Of a stretch of 64,000 nt of DNA, positions 49,201-56,761 are shown piece by piece. The DNA comes from Mactromeris polynyma (lineage: Eukaryota; Mollusca; Bivalvia; Venerida; Mactridae), in contig JASFXZ010000009.1 of assembly GCA_032209605.1 (NCBI GenBank), positions 11,829,553 to 11,893,552 on the forward strand. The letters run 5' to 3'. The notes under the pieces were generated by a model that was not told the origin of the DNA, made no database searches, and worked only from the letters and a program-made list of their open reading frames with translations. Numbering within the stretch: the first letter of the stretch is position 1; the number at the start of each line of letters is the position of its first letter. The position numbers were made by a program, and so were the translations under genes.

Positions 49201-52200
49201 AATGTTTACTCAAATTGGTGACTTCGTTTTCATATTGCCATATGGGGCAAATATAGCTTACTGTCATTACATGGTGATGCCACATGACTGTGACGTTTTC
49301 TGGAAATGACGTCACGTAAAGAAGATGAAATCGTACAACCCCCTTTAAACGTAAAACGTGAATGTACCTTCAAGCATTCGTGATTATGCATGTATACTTG
49401 AAGGTCAAATCCTACAGTCGTTCTAAACGTTAACCAAGCCTGGTCCATCTCTATCTCCGGCTTATTGTCCCCATTGTTGTAGGTCTCTATGTAATGTTCC
49501 ATCTTCATGGACACTTGTTCAGCTGATACTGAAAGGATGGGACAGTAACACTATTAATATAAAGATTGTATAGTGAAAAAAAACGACTGGATTTTATTCA
49601 ACTTGGCTTACCTGTATTGCGTGAGACGACCGAATAGCATTCAACATGGCTACCCTGTATTGCGTGAGGCGACCGAATAGCCTTCAACATGGCTAACCTG
49701 TATTGCGTGAGGCGACCGAATAGCCTTCAACATGGCTTACCTGTATTGCGTGAGGCGACCGAATAGCCTTCAACATGGCTAACCTGTATTGCGTGAGGCG
49801 ACAGAATAGCCTTCAACATGGCTAACCTGTATTGCGTGAGGCGACCGAATAGCCTTCAACATGGCTTACCTGTATTGCGTGAGGCGACCGAATAGCCTTC
49901 AACATGGCTTACCTGTATTGCGTGAGGCGATTGAATAGCCTTCAACAGGGCTAACCTGTATTGCGTGAGGCGATTGAATAGCATTCAACATGGCTTACCT
50001 GTATTGCGTGAGGCGATTGAATAGCATTCAACATGGCTTACCTGTATTGCGTGAGGCGATTGAATAGCCTTCAACAGGGCTAACCTGTATTGCGTGAGGC
50101 GATTGAATAGCATTCAACATGGCTTACCTGTATTGCGTGAGGCGATTGAATAGCATTCAACATGGCTTACCTGTATTGCGTGAGGCGATTGAATAGCCTT
50201 CAACAGGGCTAACCTGTATTGCGTGAGGCGATTGAATAGCCTACAATATGGCTAACCTGTATTGCGTGTAGCGACTGAATAACCTTCAGCACTGCTTACC
50301 TGTATTGCGGGAGGCGATTGAATAGCCTTCAACATGGCTACCCTGTATTGCGTGAGGCGATTGAATAGCCTTCAACATGGCTACCCTGTATTGCGTGAGG
50401 CGACCGAATAGCCTTCAACATGGCTAACCTGTATTGCGTGAGGCGATTGAATAACCTTCAACATGGCTAACCTGTATTGCGTGAGGCGATTGAATAGCCT
50501 ACAATATGGCTAACCTGTATTGCGTGTAGCGACTGAATAACCTTCAGCACTGCTTACCTGCATTGCGGGAGGCGATTGAATAGCCTTCAACATGACTACC
50601 CTGTATTGCGTGAGGCGACCGAATAGCCTTCAACATGGCTACCCTGTATTGCGTGAGTTAAGTTAAGACGATGGTCACGGTGTATAACCTAAAAAGCAGT
50701 TGACCTTAGCGTCTACGACGGTCACTTTTGGTATATTAAATATGTCACAACATATCTCACTGTCACTAGGTGTATTCCCATAGTCCATTATGACCATCCG
50801 GCTATTGTAACTGTCACCTGACAGATTGGATTCTGTACTTACGCATTTCAATATACATGTACATTGTATATGTAATATAATAAAATACAATTAAGTTATA
50901 ACATCTTTCGTATATATATGTGTTATGTGTATATGACTACACCACAATTGCGTGAGGCGACTGAAAAGCCTTCAACATGGCTTACCTGTATTGTGCGAGG
51001 CGATGGTCACGGTGTATGACTTAAAAAGCAATTTACCTTAGCGCTTAGAGATTACAGCGGCTTTTGTTAGCGGCCATCTCTTGAGCAACAACACAGTGTA
51101 TAACCCGATGTGTATTCCGCCGAGTGATGCGTCTGCACCAGAGGGAAGCATTCCAGACGGGTGAGTAGTGGTATTCATTTTCTGACAAATAATGTATAAT
51201 TTCTTGTAATGTATTTTGATGTTTCTCTAGGAACTTTTATTGTCTGAACGACCGTGAATGTCCACATTTACTATAAAAACAATACGAAGCGAAATCTTTG
51301 TATCATCCGTTTAAATGTTATTAAATGTTTTCCTCGGCTGTAAACGTCATCGGTAATTTTCTCTACTTAGCCGGCAACGTCATCATTGCAAAATACCCTC
51401 TGCGGTAAACATCAACATATTTGTACTGACCAGGGTCCCTTTGGAATGACCAAACGTCGGTTTAAGAGCACCGACAGACTTGCAACTCGCTAGAATTGTT
51501 CGTATTGTTCGTAGATGATATATGTTTTGATCTGTTGAGTAAAACTATTCAATTATATCGAAAAACACTTAAAATCGAGCAGTTGAAGGCCATTTTTACA
51601 TTTTCTTTCTATACTGAGCAAATGTAGAAACGTCCCACCATATTCAAAGAAAGATTGCCGGAAATCTAAAAGGTTGGTGATACTAAGACCTATACACAAA
51701 ATGAATCATTTGTGAATCCATATTAGTTGATCTAATTTTGCTGGGATGAAAAGTTTTTGAGTGAGATAATGGCGAAGTATGTAGGGGTCAAAATAAAAAA
51801 TCTGAAGATTTAAAAATGTTTAGGGAGTAAAGATTTCTCTCCCTAAAAAAGTCCAAGTTGTATCCAGTATGATTAATATCGTGTGTGGCCACCATTTGCA
51901 CCAATACACGCCATAATTCTACGGCGCATGGACGTGACGTAACGCACAATTAGTGCGTTAGGCAGATTCCTCCACTCTTGCTGTAAAGCCTGTGTCAGAT
52001 CTCGAATGTTGTCAATTTGGTGGTTGGCCCTCGCCTTACGACCCAGCTCATCCCAGATGTGCTCTATCGGGTTGAGATCTGTGGAAACCACAGGCCATAG
52101 TACGGCGACATTGTTTCGAGCCAGGTATTGAGTTGTGAGTCTGGCTGTGTGCGGGCGGGCATTGTCTTGCTGCAGTGTTACACCAGGGCCGTGGCGGCGA

Positions 52201-54842
52201 ATGAAAGGCATTGCATGAGGAGTTAGCACATCAGTAATGTAACGCTGTGCATTGAGGTTGCCCTGTATGACTACTAGCTCAGTCTTACGGTTACCCATGA
52301 TCCCATCCCGTACCATTACACTCCCACCACCGAACCTGTCCCTCTCAACAACACAACATTCTGCGAATCTCTCGTTTTTACGCCTGTAGATGCGTAGCCT
52401 ACCATATGCATGGCTGAGTGTGAACCGAGATTCGTCAGTAAAGAGAACTCGGTTCCAATCAGCCCGCCTCCAATTCAAATGATGTCGTGACCACAATAAC
52501 CTAGCACCACGGTGACGTCGCGTCATTATTTGACCGATATATGGGCGTCATGCTCCGATTGGCCGAGCGTTGCATCGCAAGCGATTACGGATGGTCTGCG
52601 ATGACACACCGTATCTCCTAGCCGTTACGGTGGCTGGCAACCTACGCTGACGCAAGTGCGTTAACGTGATGTAGCGATCAGTTCTGGCGGTGGTGACACG
52701 GGGGTGACCAGGGCGGGGACGATCGCCAACAGTCCCAGTCTGTTGGTACCGGGTCGCAAGCCTCTGTATGGTCTTCGGATAGCAGCCAAACCTTCGGGCG
52801 GCGGCACTGGTCGTCATTCCCACCTGAATCATTTTAAAAGCCTGATTGCTTTCAACTTCAGACAAGCGTGGCATGTTGAAAAGAGTGAAAAAGTAAAACT
52901 GTTTTCAATTTTCGGATTAGCCTGTGTCGCAAGTATCGTACGACGTTGACTGAATTAATTTATCGAGCACGTGTATAACGCGCACGTGCATTAAGTGAAG
53001 ATCAAGGTTCCGGTTGGTGAACGGTTTTCACGTGTTGCATTTGGTGTCAACCTTACACAGGTGTATTTACAAATTACCAGTGTATCGCATGTTCATTCAC
53101 TGAATGTGTAACATAAACATAGCCAAAGATATGTCTGTTCAAAAAGTGGGACGTTTCTACATTTGCTCAGTATATCACAAATTTGAACGGACGATACTAG
53201 CTTTATTCACCAAAGATATCGATTTGTACCGTTTTACAGTAAATGTAGACATTCCGGTCGTTCAGACGATAACAGTACCTAAAGAATCATCGATTTGTCA
53301 GAAAATGAACACCACTACTGACCTGTCTGGACACTTCCCTCTATCGCAGACACTTCACTCGGTGGAATACACATAGGATTATGCACTGTGAACAACGTAT
53401 GTTCGAAATATATCGTGTATCGTGGTTTGTCTTCTTAAAGATTGACCAAAACTTGCAGTTTATCATTTCATATTTTCTAAGTACTTCCCATGTTTAGAAA
53501 TGCATCATTTTAGTCTATTGATCGATTTCCGGAAAGCGTCACGGTAGGCTGACTATGGTATAATACGGAAGTCAAGGAAGAGCAGAACTGAGAGCTTGTT
53601 GCGATCGATATCTACAACCAGAAAGGTAGTTTGTTCTTCAGGTCGAACATGTTTGAAACCTGCGACATTTCTCGTTGTACTTTTTTATGTTTAAATACAA
53701 TATCACGACAGTACCTTCCAGTCACACTTCGTATATGTACTGCTATGTATTCGCTAGAGAAGAATATGGCATTCAAAACCTTCCTTGAAGTAATATTGAG
53801 TTTTACTGGCCTTCTATCATGTTTGGTAGCCCATAGTTTGTTCACAACCTTTCTCACTGGTTCAAAATAGTGTCTCCAGGTTTCATCACCTGTGACAACA
53901 TTTGCAAAAAGCTTTTTGTCCTATTTTGGGAATATTTTAGCAAGTTTTTAGAAGTTTCATCACGTCCCTTTTTCTCGTCGTCGATCAATAGATGGGGCAT
54001 CCGCTCCTAACTTTCAGGATTTTCTTTGAATGATATGAACCGTTGATAGTGAAATACCAACAATGCGAGCAATATCACGTACTGTATATCTAGTATCATT
54101 TTGAAGAATTTCTGGTATCTTCATTACATCTCCGGCCGACTTCATTTTGCTGCATTTTCAACCCCACAATCAAATTTCTTGTTCATGTATAAACCATTGT
54201 GTATATAATGGAAAGAGGTATTCAGTTGTATAAACATCGACGTAAAATGCCTGGTGGAAATTGCCTGTTACCACATTACACAATACATTTCCAACATCCC
54301 TCGTATTCTGTGGTTAGACAATGCTCAGTCAATCATGAACTACGCCATGAACATTTCATCGAGACATTGTTAGCATATTATTGTCATAAATATCACCAGA
54401 AGTAACATTAAAACGATTCCATACAACACACGGTTCTGTAGATTTTTTTTCAAATCGGTAATTAATACAAAAAGTTGAGCGAGAAAAGATTGTCGGACCA
54501 GAAATTGACCGGAGAGACAATTAAGGTCACATTAATGTCTGATCTTGCACACATGCGTCTGTAGAACTCGGAAGACATATACACATACAAATATTACACT
54601 CGCCGTCACTGAATCATTCAGTTGGGACACAAATTTGAATAAATCTTTTCACACCCCATCCTGCATGACAGAACGCTTAGTAGCACTATACATTGGTACA
54701 AACAGACACTTGACCAGAATTGGAAAACAAAATTAAAGACGATAATGACAGAGCAGTTGAAGCTTTAAATGATTGTAAACACGTATTTTAACGTACCTGA
54801 GCAAAAACAATGAAATAGAACAAGTACTATAATCCATTTCAT
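28044..54842 (-). CDS. HGSNAT: Heparan-alpha-glucosaminide N-acetyltransferase, complete 17-exon gene
   Basis: HGSNAT is the lysosomal multi-pass enzyme that moves acetyl from cytosolic acetyl-CoA to terminal glucosamine of heparan sulfate during its degradation. Seventeen exons with canonical GT-AG sites join without phase conflict into 1872 nt, or 623 residues plus stop, close to the human length. A signal peptide (1-15) is followed by a lumenal N-terminal domain with MDQAWLTF, then a first membrane span at 165-183. The conserved core has SLDTFRG, VNYGGGG and [18 protein letters not shown], with the catalytic histidine at 265 (human His269 by family knowledge). Further blocks are [42 protein letters not shown] and PLNKNLWS, ending at [11 protein letters not shown] and a KKIF tail. 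No internal stops are seen. Introns hold about 5 kb of minisatellites and several transposons. Coordinates span all introns; exons are listed separately. Confidence 0.95.
28220..29010 (-). other. HGSNAT: HGSNAT intron 16
   Basis: 791 bp, gtaact...ttttcag. AT-rich and no element recognised. Confidence 0.8.
29011..29194 (-). CDS. HGSNAT: HGSNAT exon 16
   Basis: Residues 505-565 plus one base. Contains [12 protein letters not shown] and a long membrane span ([20 protein letters not shown]). Donor gcag|gtaact. Confidence 0.95.
29628..29702 (-). CDS. HGSNAT: HGSNAT exon 15
   Basis: 25 codons, phase 0/0, from AGRIFVCY to FWSVLT. Acceptor gtttcag, donor gtaagt. Confidence 0.93.
30024..30110 (-). 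CDS. HGSNAT: HGSNAT exon 14
   Basis: 29 codons, phase 0/0. Contains the signature [10 protein letters not shown] followed by a membrane span ending FLGLQ. Confidence 0.96.
30473..30599 (-). CDS. HGSNAT: HGSNAT exon 13
   Basis: Completes Thr408 and encodes 409-450: GYIGPGG, the sequon NCT and [11 protein letters not shown]. Donor aaaa|gtatgt. Confidence 0.96.
30612..31655. repeat. 38/40-bp minisatellite (~27 copies) in HGSNAT intron 12
   Basis: The unit is tgataaacaagtataactat plus tcgacaaacagtcctacacc. Units are 40 bp when ending acacc and 38 bp when ending acac. Two units carry a 5-bp acatg insertion (31329 and 31531). It starts 12 bp beyond the exon 13 acceptor boundary. Confidence 0.96.
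31937..32058 (-). CDS. HGSNAT: HGSNAT exon 12
   Basis: Residues 368-407 plus two bases: KKPWFWLRD, a span [18 protein letters not shown], then VPGCP. Donor caac|gtgagc. Confidence 0.95.
32083..32241. mobile_element. MITE with CAGTAAAAC termini (HGSNAT intron 11)
   Basis: The left end cagtaaaactttaataataagacc is inverted at the right as ggtctttagtgaggttttactg. The interior repeats 'ggtcttaat' motifs. Same family as 12837-12923 and 34105-34268. Confidence 0.7.
32835..32965 (+). repeat. Degenerate tRNA-derived SINE
   Basis: aacttctgatccgaaggtcatgaactcgagccc resembles a tRNA anticodon/T arm. It is followed by a tail (gagtattgaatagtaaac) related in position to the core of the 11529 SINE. In HGSNAT intron 11. 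Confidence 0.5.
33047..33159 (-). CDS. HGSNAT: HGSNAT exon 11
   Basis: Completes Pro330 and encodes 331-367. Contains [20 protein letters not shown], a conserved block of the acyltransferase core. Donor atg|gtgaga. Confidence 0.95.
34105..34268. mobile_element. MITE of the CAGTAAAAC family (HGSNAT intron 10)
   Basis: The left end cctcaataataaga and right end gtagtcttccagtgaagttttactg are inverse-related, with internal cggtctta motifs as in 32083-32241. The left terminus is eroded. Confidence 0.55.
34315..34545. repeat. Dispersed repeat with CRE-like motifs, copy 1 (HGSNAT intron 10)
   Basis: Matches 49121-49345 in the same orientation: atttacaacctcttc, cgttttcatattgccatatgggg (one base differs between copies) and ttctggaaatgacgtcac are shared. 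TGACGTCA palindromes occur near both ends. Confidence 0.85.
34621..34769 (-). CDS. HGSNAT: HGSNAT exon 10
   Basis: Completes Trp280 and encodes 281-329: FVFIMGTSM, a basic loop, then the span [11 protein letters not shown]. The acceptor tttttatgaag is AAG rather than CAG, the weakest in the gene. Donor ggcc|gtaagt. Confidence 0.93.
34975..35145 (+). repeat. Degenerate tRNA-derived SINE (HGSNAT intron 9)
   Basis: gcggtgggcgacggatagagcgtctggctccttctccgaagaccgtgagtgcgaccac has a tRNA-like A/B-box layout. It is followed by ggagtactggttcgtagccaggaagaa, matching the core of the SINE at 11529 (agtactggttagatgccagga). Confidence 0.6.
35314..35421 (-). CDS. HGSNAT: HGSNAT exon 9 (active-site exon)
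   Basis: Completes Gly244 and encodes 245-279: [15 protein letters not shown], then [18 protein letters not shown]. The histidine (residue 265) corresponds to the acetyl-accepting active-site His of HGSNAT. Donor ccatg|gtaact. Confidence 0.97.
35840..36129. mobile_element. Partial relative of the 5034-5400 transposon (HGSNAT intron 8)
   Basis: Aligns in the same orientation to about 5100-5400 (aattcgcccgaa.atatcagttg, tttaagtagtat.ctaatgacaaag). The right end ggtgcgcctctg matches the family terminus. The left terminus is not recognisable. It contains a G run of about 14 at 35890. Confidence 0.75.
36335..36429 (-). CDS. HGSNAT: HGSNAT exon 8
   Basis: Residues 213-243 plus two bases: a polar linker ([11 protein letters not shown]) leading into [11 protein letters not shown]. 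Donor agagg|gtaaat. Confidence 0.93.
36560..38780. repeat. 25-bp minisatellite (~82 copies) in HGSNAT intron 7
   Basis: The unit is acttgtacaaacactacaca plus ccaac. The regular array runs about 36655-38710. Variants are cgtgt, ctggt, cttga and aagtg at the first position and aac for cac. The unit contains the 8-bp palindrome TTGTACAA. Flanks on both sides, and one interruption at 38108-38135, carry the related motif attctgcaccatcactcca. The unit is stop-free in all frames on +, giving spurious open frames up to 561 codons. Confidence 0.97.
38913..38988 (-). CDS. HGSNAT: HGSNAT exon 7
   Basis: Completes Ser187 and encodes 188-212, a charged cytosolic linker ([20 protein letters not shown]). 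Low conservation is expected here; support comes from splice sites and phase. Confidence 0.85.
38989..40120 (-). other. HGSNAT: HGSNAT intron 6, proximal part
   Basis: AT-rich unique sequence between exon 7 and the 28-bp array. Nothing else recognised. Confidence 0.6.
40124..40850. repeat. 28-bp minisatellite (~25 copies) in HGSNAT intron 6
   Basis: The unit is gatttacatggtgcacgagg plus aaacacaa, with atgg/acgg variants. Copies are otherwise nearly identical. cacttgtttagattta occurs at both the left edge (about 40124) and before the last unit (about 40808). It contains GTGCAC. Confidence 0.97.
40850..41535 (+). pseudogene. PIF/Harbinger-type (HARBI1-like, DDE_4) transposase pseudogene
   Basis: One frame reads [17 protein letters not shown] (helix-turn-helix-like) and IEWPTVEEW, then a stop. 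It continues in the same frame with [13 protein letters not shown] (first catalytic Asp), a stop, [37 protein letters not shown] (second Asp). Order and motifs match HARBI1-like DDE transposases. At least two in-frame stops and C-terminal frameshifts show it is dead. The 28-bp minisatellite abuts its 5' side, and it ends about 200 bp before the foldback element. Confidence 0.85.
41731..45333. mobile_element. Foldback-type element, 3.6 kb, TIR TAGKCCAGTCAA, TSD TTA
   Basis: The left terminus TAGTCCAGTCAA (41734) and right terminus, reverse-complemented, TAGGCCAGTCAA (ends 45330) are both flanked by TTA, a PIF/Harbinger-type duplication. The arms are long inverted repeats built of ~172-bp tandem monomers. 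The marker gtgatttttggggtaaaat occurs about six times in the left arm (41862-42734). Its complement accccaaaaatcacatttca occurs about eight times in the right arm (43998-45193). The centre (about 42900-43790) is unique apart from a nested inverted pair at 42909-42951/43176-43214. No open transposase is present, so it must be non-autonomous. It lies in HGSNAT intron 6. Confidence 0.85.
45334..45620 (-). other. Open frame encoding a possible small membrane peptide
   Basis: From tandem ATGs at 45620, about 95 codons remain open outside the foldback element. They include a hydrophobic stretch ([24 protein letters not shown]) before the frame runs into the element's terminal repeat. There is no family match and no splice evidence. 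It lies inside HGSNAT intron 6 on the sense strand. It is probably chance. Confidence 0.15.
46021..46090 (-). CDS. HGSNAT: HGSNAT exon 6 (first membrane span)
   Basis: Completes Pro164 and encodes 165-186, [20 protein letters not shown], the span separating the lumenal domain from the core. Donor tacag|gtaatt. Confidence 0.93.
46730..47095. repeat. Hairpin/MITE-like inverted repeat (HGSNAT intron 5)
   Basis: 46960-47018 and 47036-47093 are inverse copies. aataaataagtgatttga and attggccctgttatttgtcc, ending gtcgtattggc, are mirrored by gccaatacgac to tcacttatttatt, around a ~17-nt loop. Mismatches are few. Related ggccc/acagggccaa motifs at 46738-46810 suggest a larger decayed element. Confidence 0.85.
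47985..48100 (-). CDS. HGSNAT: HGSNAT exon 5
   Basis: Completes Asn125 and encodes 126-163: [28 protein letters not shown]. This is the end of the lumenal domain. Donor atgc|gtaagt, acceptor tttgcacag. Confidence 0.9.
48276..48293. repeat. Poly-C run
   Basis: About 18 consecutive C in intron 4. Its length is uncertain. Confidence 0.9.
48430..48560 (-). CDS. HGSNAT: HGSNAT exon 4
   Basis: Residues 82-124 plus two bases: [14 protein letters not shown] and [15 protein letters not shown]. Phase 0 start, donor tgcaa|gtaagt. Confidence 0.9.
48701..48736 (-). CDS. HGSNAT: HGSNAT exon 3 (36-nt microexon)
   Basis: 12 codons, [12 protein letters not shown], phase 0/0, between ctgattcag and gtaaca. 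Supported by phase and by position between CLK and CDRIF. Individually it is short and the least certain exon. Confidence 0.75.
49121..49345. repeat. Dispersed repeat with CRE-like motif, copy 2 (HGSNAT intron 2)
   Basis: Partner of 34315-34545, containing ttctggaaatgacgtcac. Confidence 0.85.
49368..49528 (-). CDS. HGSNAT: HGSNAT exon 2
   Basis: Completes Val16 and encodes 17-69: the mature N terminus [30 protein letters not shown], ending NHECLK. The MDQA block is conserved in HGSNAT. Acceptor catcctttcag, donor aag|gtacat. Confidence 0.93.
49605..50656. repeat. 43-bp minisatellite (~24 copies) in HGSNAT intron 1
   Basis: The unit is ggcttacctgtattgcgtga plus ggcgaccgaatagccttcaacat. Variants are gcttacc/gctaacc/gctaccc and gaccg/gattg. 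On the gene's sense strand, units with gcttacctgta read tacag|gtaagc, a splice-donor consensus. A 4-unit sub-pattern (cataggg.../cagggctaacc) recurs at 49930-50220. Outlying copies lie at 50945-51000. Confidence 0.96.
50671..51050. repeat. Duplicated array edge
   Basis: gatggtcacggtgtataacc and following taaaaagcagttgacctta (50671-50712) recur as 51003-51042, each directly after a terminal piece of the 43-bp unit. Between them, gtgtatatgactacaccaca (50928) also resembles 34055. Confidence 0.8.
51060..51600. other. HGSNAT: HGSNAT intron 1, no element recognised
   Basis: No repeat or exon supported. A short ATG segment ending cgg|gtgagt at 51165 (+) is unconvincing. Confidence 0.4.
51610..53174 (-). 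mobile_element. Tc1-like DNA transposon, complete ends, in HGSNAT intron 1
   Basis: Perfect 29-bp terminal inverted repeats, tatactgagcaaatgtagaa plus acgtcccac at 51610-51638 and the inverse at 53146-53174. The outer TA on each side is the target duplication. The transposase lies on - inside. Identical termini imply fairly recent insertion, yet the transposase is broken. Confidence 0.93.
51873..52874 (-). pseudogene. Tc1-like transposase, frameshifted
   Basis: The 5' part (52874-52548) reads [15 protein letters not shown], helix-turn-helix segments ([30 protein letters not shown]) and GHPRVT. The 3' part (52526-51873) reads [25 protein letters not shown] (first Asp), [11 protein letters not shown] (second Asp) and [11 protein letters not shown] (Glu). 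The two parts are in different frames, with the break between about 52526 and 52560. Only 33 residues separate the second Asp and the Glu: one codon is missing before WP compared with the usual DD34E spacing. [10 protein letters not shown] has R-D where W-G is usual. The enzyme is therefore inactive. Confidence 0.93.
53612..54145 (-). pseudogene. Decayed mariner-like transposase
   Basis: On the minus strand the N-terminal part reads [20 protein letters not shown] then [14 protein letters not shown] and a stop. After frameshifts, [20 protein letters not shown] holds the first catalytic Asp in the mariner signature [24 protein letters not shown] and [11 protein letters not shown] follow. The C-terminal part is lost at about 53612. 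No terminal repeats were found. Confidence 0.85.
54150..54796 (-). other. HGSNAT: HGSNAT intron 1, 5' end
   Basis: Unique AT-rich sequence between the mariner fossil and exon 1, with no recognised element. Confidence 0.5.
54797..54842 (-). CDS. HGSNAT: HGSNAT exon 1, signal peptide
   Basis: The ATG (54842-54840) follows gttgtcaaa, giving [15 protein letters not shown]: a basic residue, then a hydrophobic core, ending at a cleavable-looking CFCSVSA. Donor tcag|gtacgt. The split codon G|TA joins exon 2 in frame. The start was chosen because it is the only ATG giving a secretory leader. Confidence 0.85.
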
Positions 54843-55105
54843 TTTGACAACCGTGCCTCTCAAATACGAATGACAAATAATAGCAATAATTTAGTTCGTT
54901 GACAAGAAAATACAGTCTGATCACGATAGTTTGGTGGATATTCTCCACCTGCCACACCATTAGTAGCACCGACATTAGATATCATTGTCAAAACATTGTC
55001 AAAAAGTCATTTCAAGTATTGTTGACACATTTTAAACATATTCAGAATAAAATGCATCACATCATCATTTTATATGGGCAGTACAAGAATGTAGCAATTC
55101 AAACA

Positions 55106-56713
55106 AGTGGCAAGATACCGCTGACAGACAGTACAAGTGGCAAGATACCGCTGACAGACAGTACAAGTGGCAAGATACCGCTGACAGACAGTACACGTGG
55201 CAAGATACCGCTGACAGACAGTACCAGTGGCAAGATACCGCTGACAGACAGTACACGTGGCAAGATACCGCTGACAGACAGTACCAGTGGCAAGATACCG
55301 CTGACAGACAGTACAAGTGGCAATATACCGCTGACAGACAGTACCAGTGGCAAGATACCGCTGACAGACAGTACAAGTGGCAAGATACCGCTGACAGAGT
55401 GGCAAGATACCGCTGACAGACAGTACCAGTGGCAAGATACCGCTGACAGACAGAACAAGTGGCAAGATACCGCTGACAGACAGAACAAGTGGCAAGATAC
55501 CGCTGACAGACAGTACAAGTGGCAAGATACCGCTGACAGACAGAACAAGTGGCAATATACCGCTGACAGACAGTACAAGTGGCAAGATACCGCTGACAGA
55601 CAGTACAAGTGGCAAGATACCGCTGACAGACAGTACCAGTGGCAAGATACCGCTGACAGACAGAACAAGTGGCAAGATACCGTTGACAGACAGTACAAGT
55701 GGCAAGATACCGCTGACAGACAGTACCAGTGGCAAGATACCGCTGACAGACAGTACCAGTGGCAAGATACCGCTGACAGACAGTACAAGTGGCAAGATAC
55801 CGCTGACAGACAGTACCAGTGGCAAGATACCGCTGACAGACAGAACAAGTGGCAAGATACCGTTGACAGACAGTACAAGTGGCAAGATACCGCTGACAGA
55901 CAGTACCAGTGGCAAGATACCGCTGACAGACAGTACCAGTGGCAAGATACCGCTGACAGACAGTACAAGTGGCAATATACCGCTGACAGACAGTACCAGT
56001 GGCAAGATACCGCTGACAGACAGTACACGTGGCAAGATACCGCTGACAGACAGTACAAGTGGCAAGATACCGCTGACAGACAGTACCAGTGGCAAGATAC
56101 CGCTGACAGACAGTACAAGTGGCAAGATACCGCTGACAGACAGTACAAGTGGCAAGATACCGCTGACAGACAGAACAAGTGGCAAGATACCGCTGACAGA
56201 CAGTACCAGTGGCAAGATACCGCTGACAGACAGAACAAGTGGCAAGATACCGCTGACAGACAGTACAAGTGGCAAGATACCGCTGACAGACAGTACCAGT
56301 GGCAAGATACCGCTGACAGACAGTACCAGTGGCAAGATACCGCTGACAGACAGTACAAGTGGCAATATACCGCTGACAGACAGTACCAGTGGCAAGATAC
56401 CGCTGACAGACAGTACCAGTGGCAAGATACCGCTGACAGACAGTACAAGTGGCAAGATACCGCTGACAGACAGTACCAGTGGCAAGATACCGCTGGCAGA
56501 CAGTACCAGTGGCAAGATACCGCTGACAGACAGTACAAGTGGCAATATACCGCTGACAGACAGTACAAGTGGCAATATACCGCTGACAGACAGTACCAGT
56601 GGCAAGATACCGCTGACAGACAGTACCAGTGGCAAGATACCGCTGACAGACAGTACCAGTGGCAAGATACCGCTGACAGACAGTACAAGTGGCAAGATAC
56701 CACTGACAGACAG
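55106..56713. repeat. 30-bp minisatellite (~54 copies) upstream of HGSNAT
   Basis: The unit is gtggcaagataccgctgaca plus gacagtacaa, with tacaa/tacca/aacaa/tacac variants. One unit near 55398 lacks 8 bp (cagtacaa). That shifts the reading phase and makes the open frame change from TSGKIPLTDS to WQDTADRQY periodicity, as expected of non-coding repeat. It starts about 260 bp 5' of the HGSNAT ATG. Confidence 0.97.
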
Positions 56714-56761
56714 TAGCCCTATAACTTGCACGAAAATAGAGGACTGTATATAGTCAAACAC

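Noticed and set aside
51110..51165. Possible first exon (+) ending cgg|gtgagt
   Set aside because: Short, no downstream partner found, and antisense within HGSNAT intron 1.
54899..56761. Long open frames on both strands of the 30-bp array
   Set aside because: Open on both strands and in several frames, with the peptide period changing at an 8-bp deletion. No selection for a frame.
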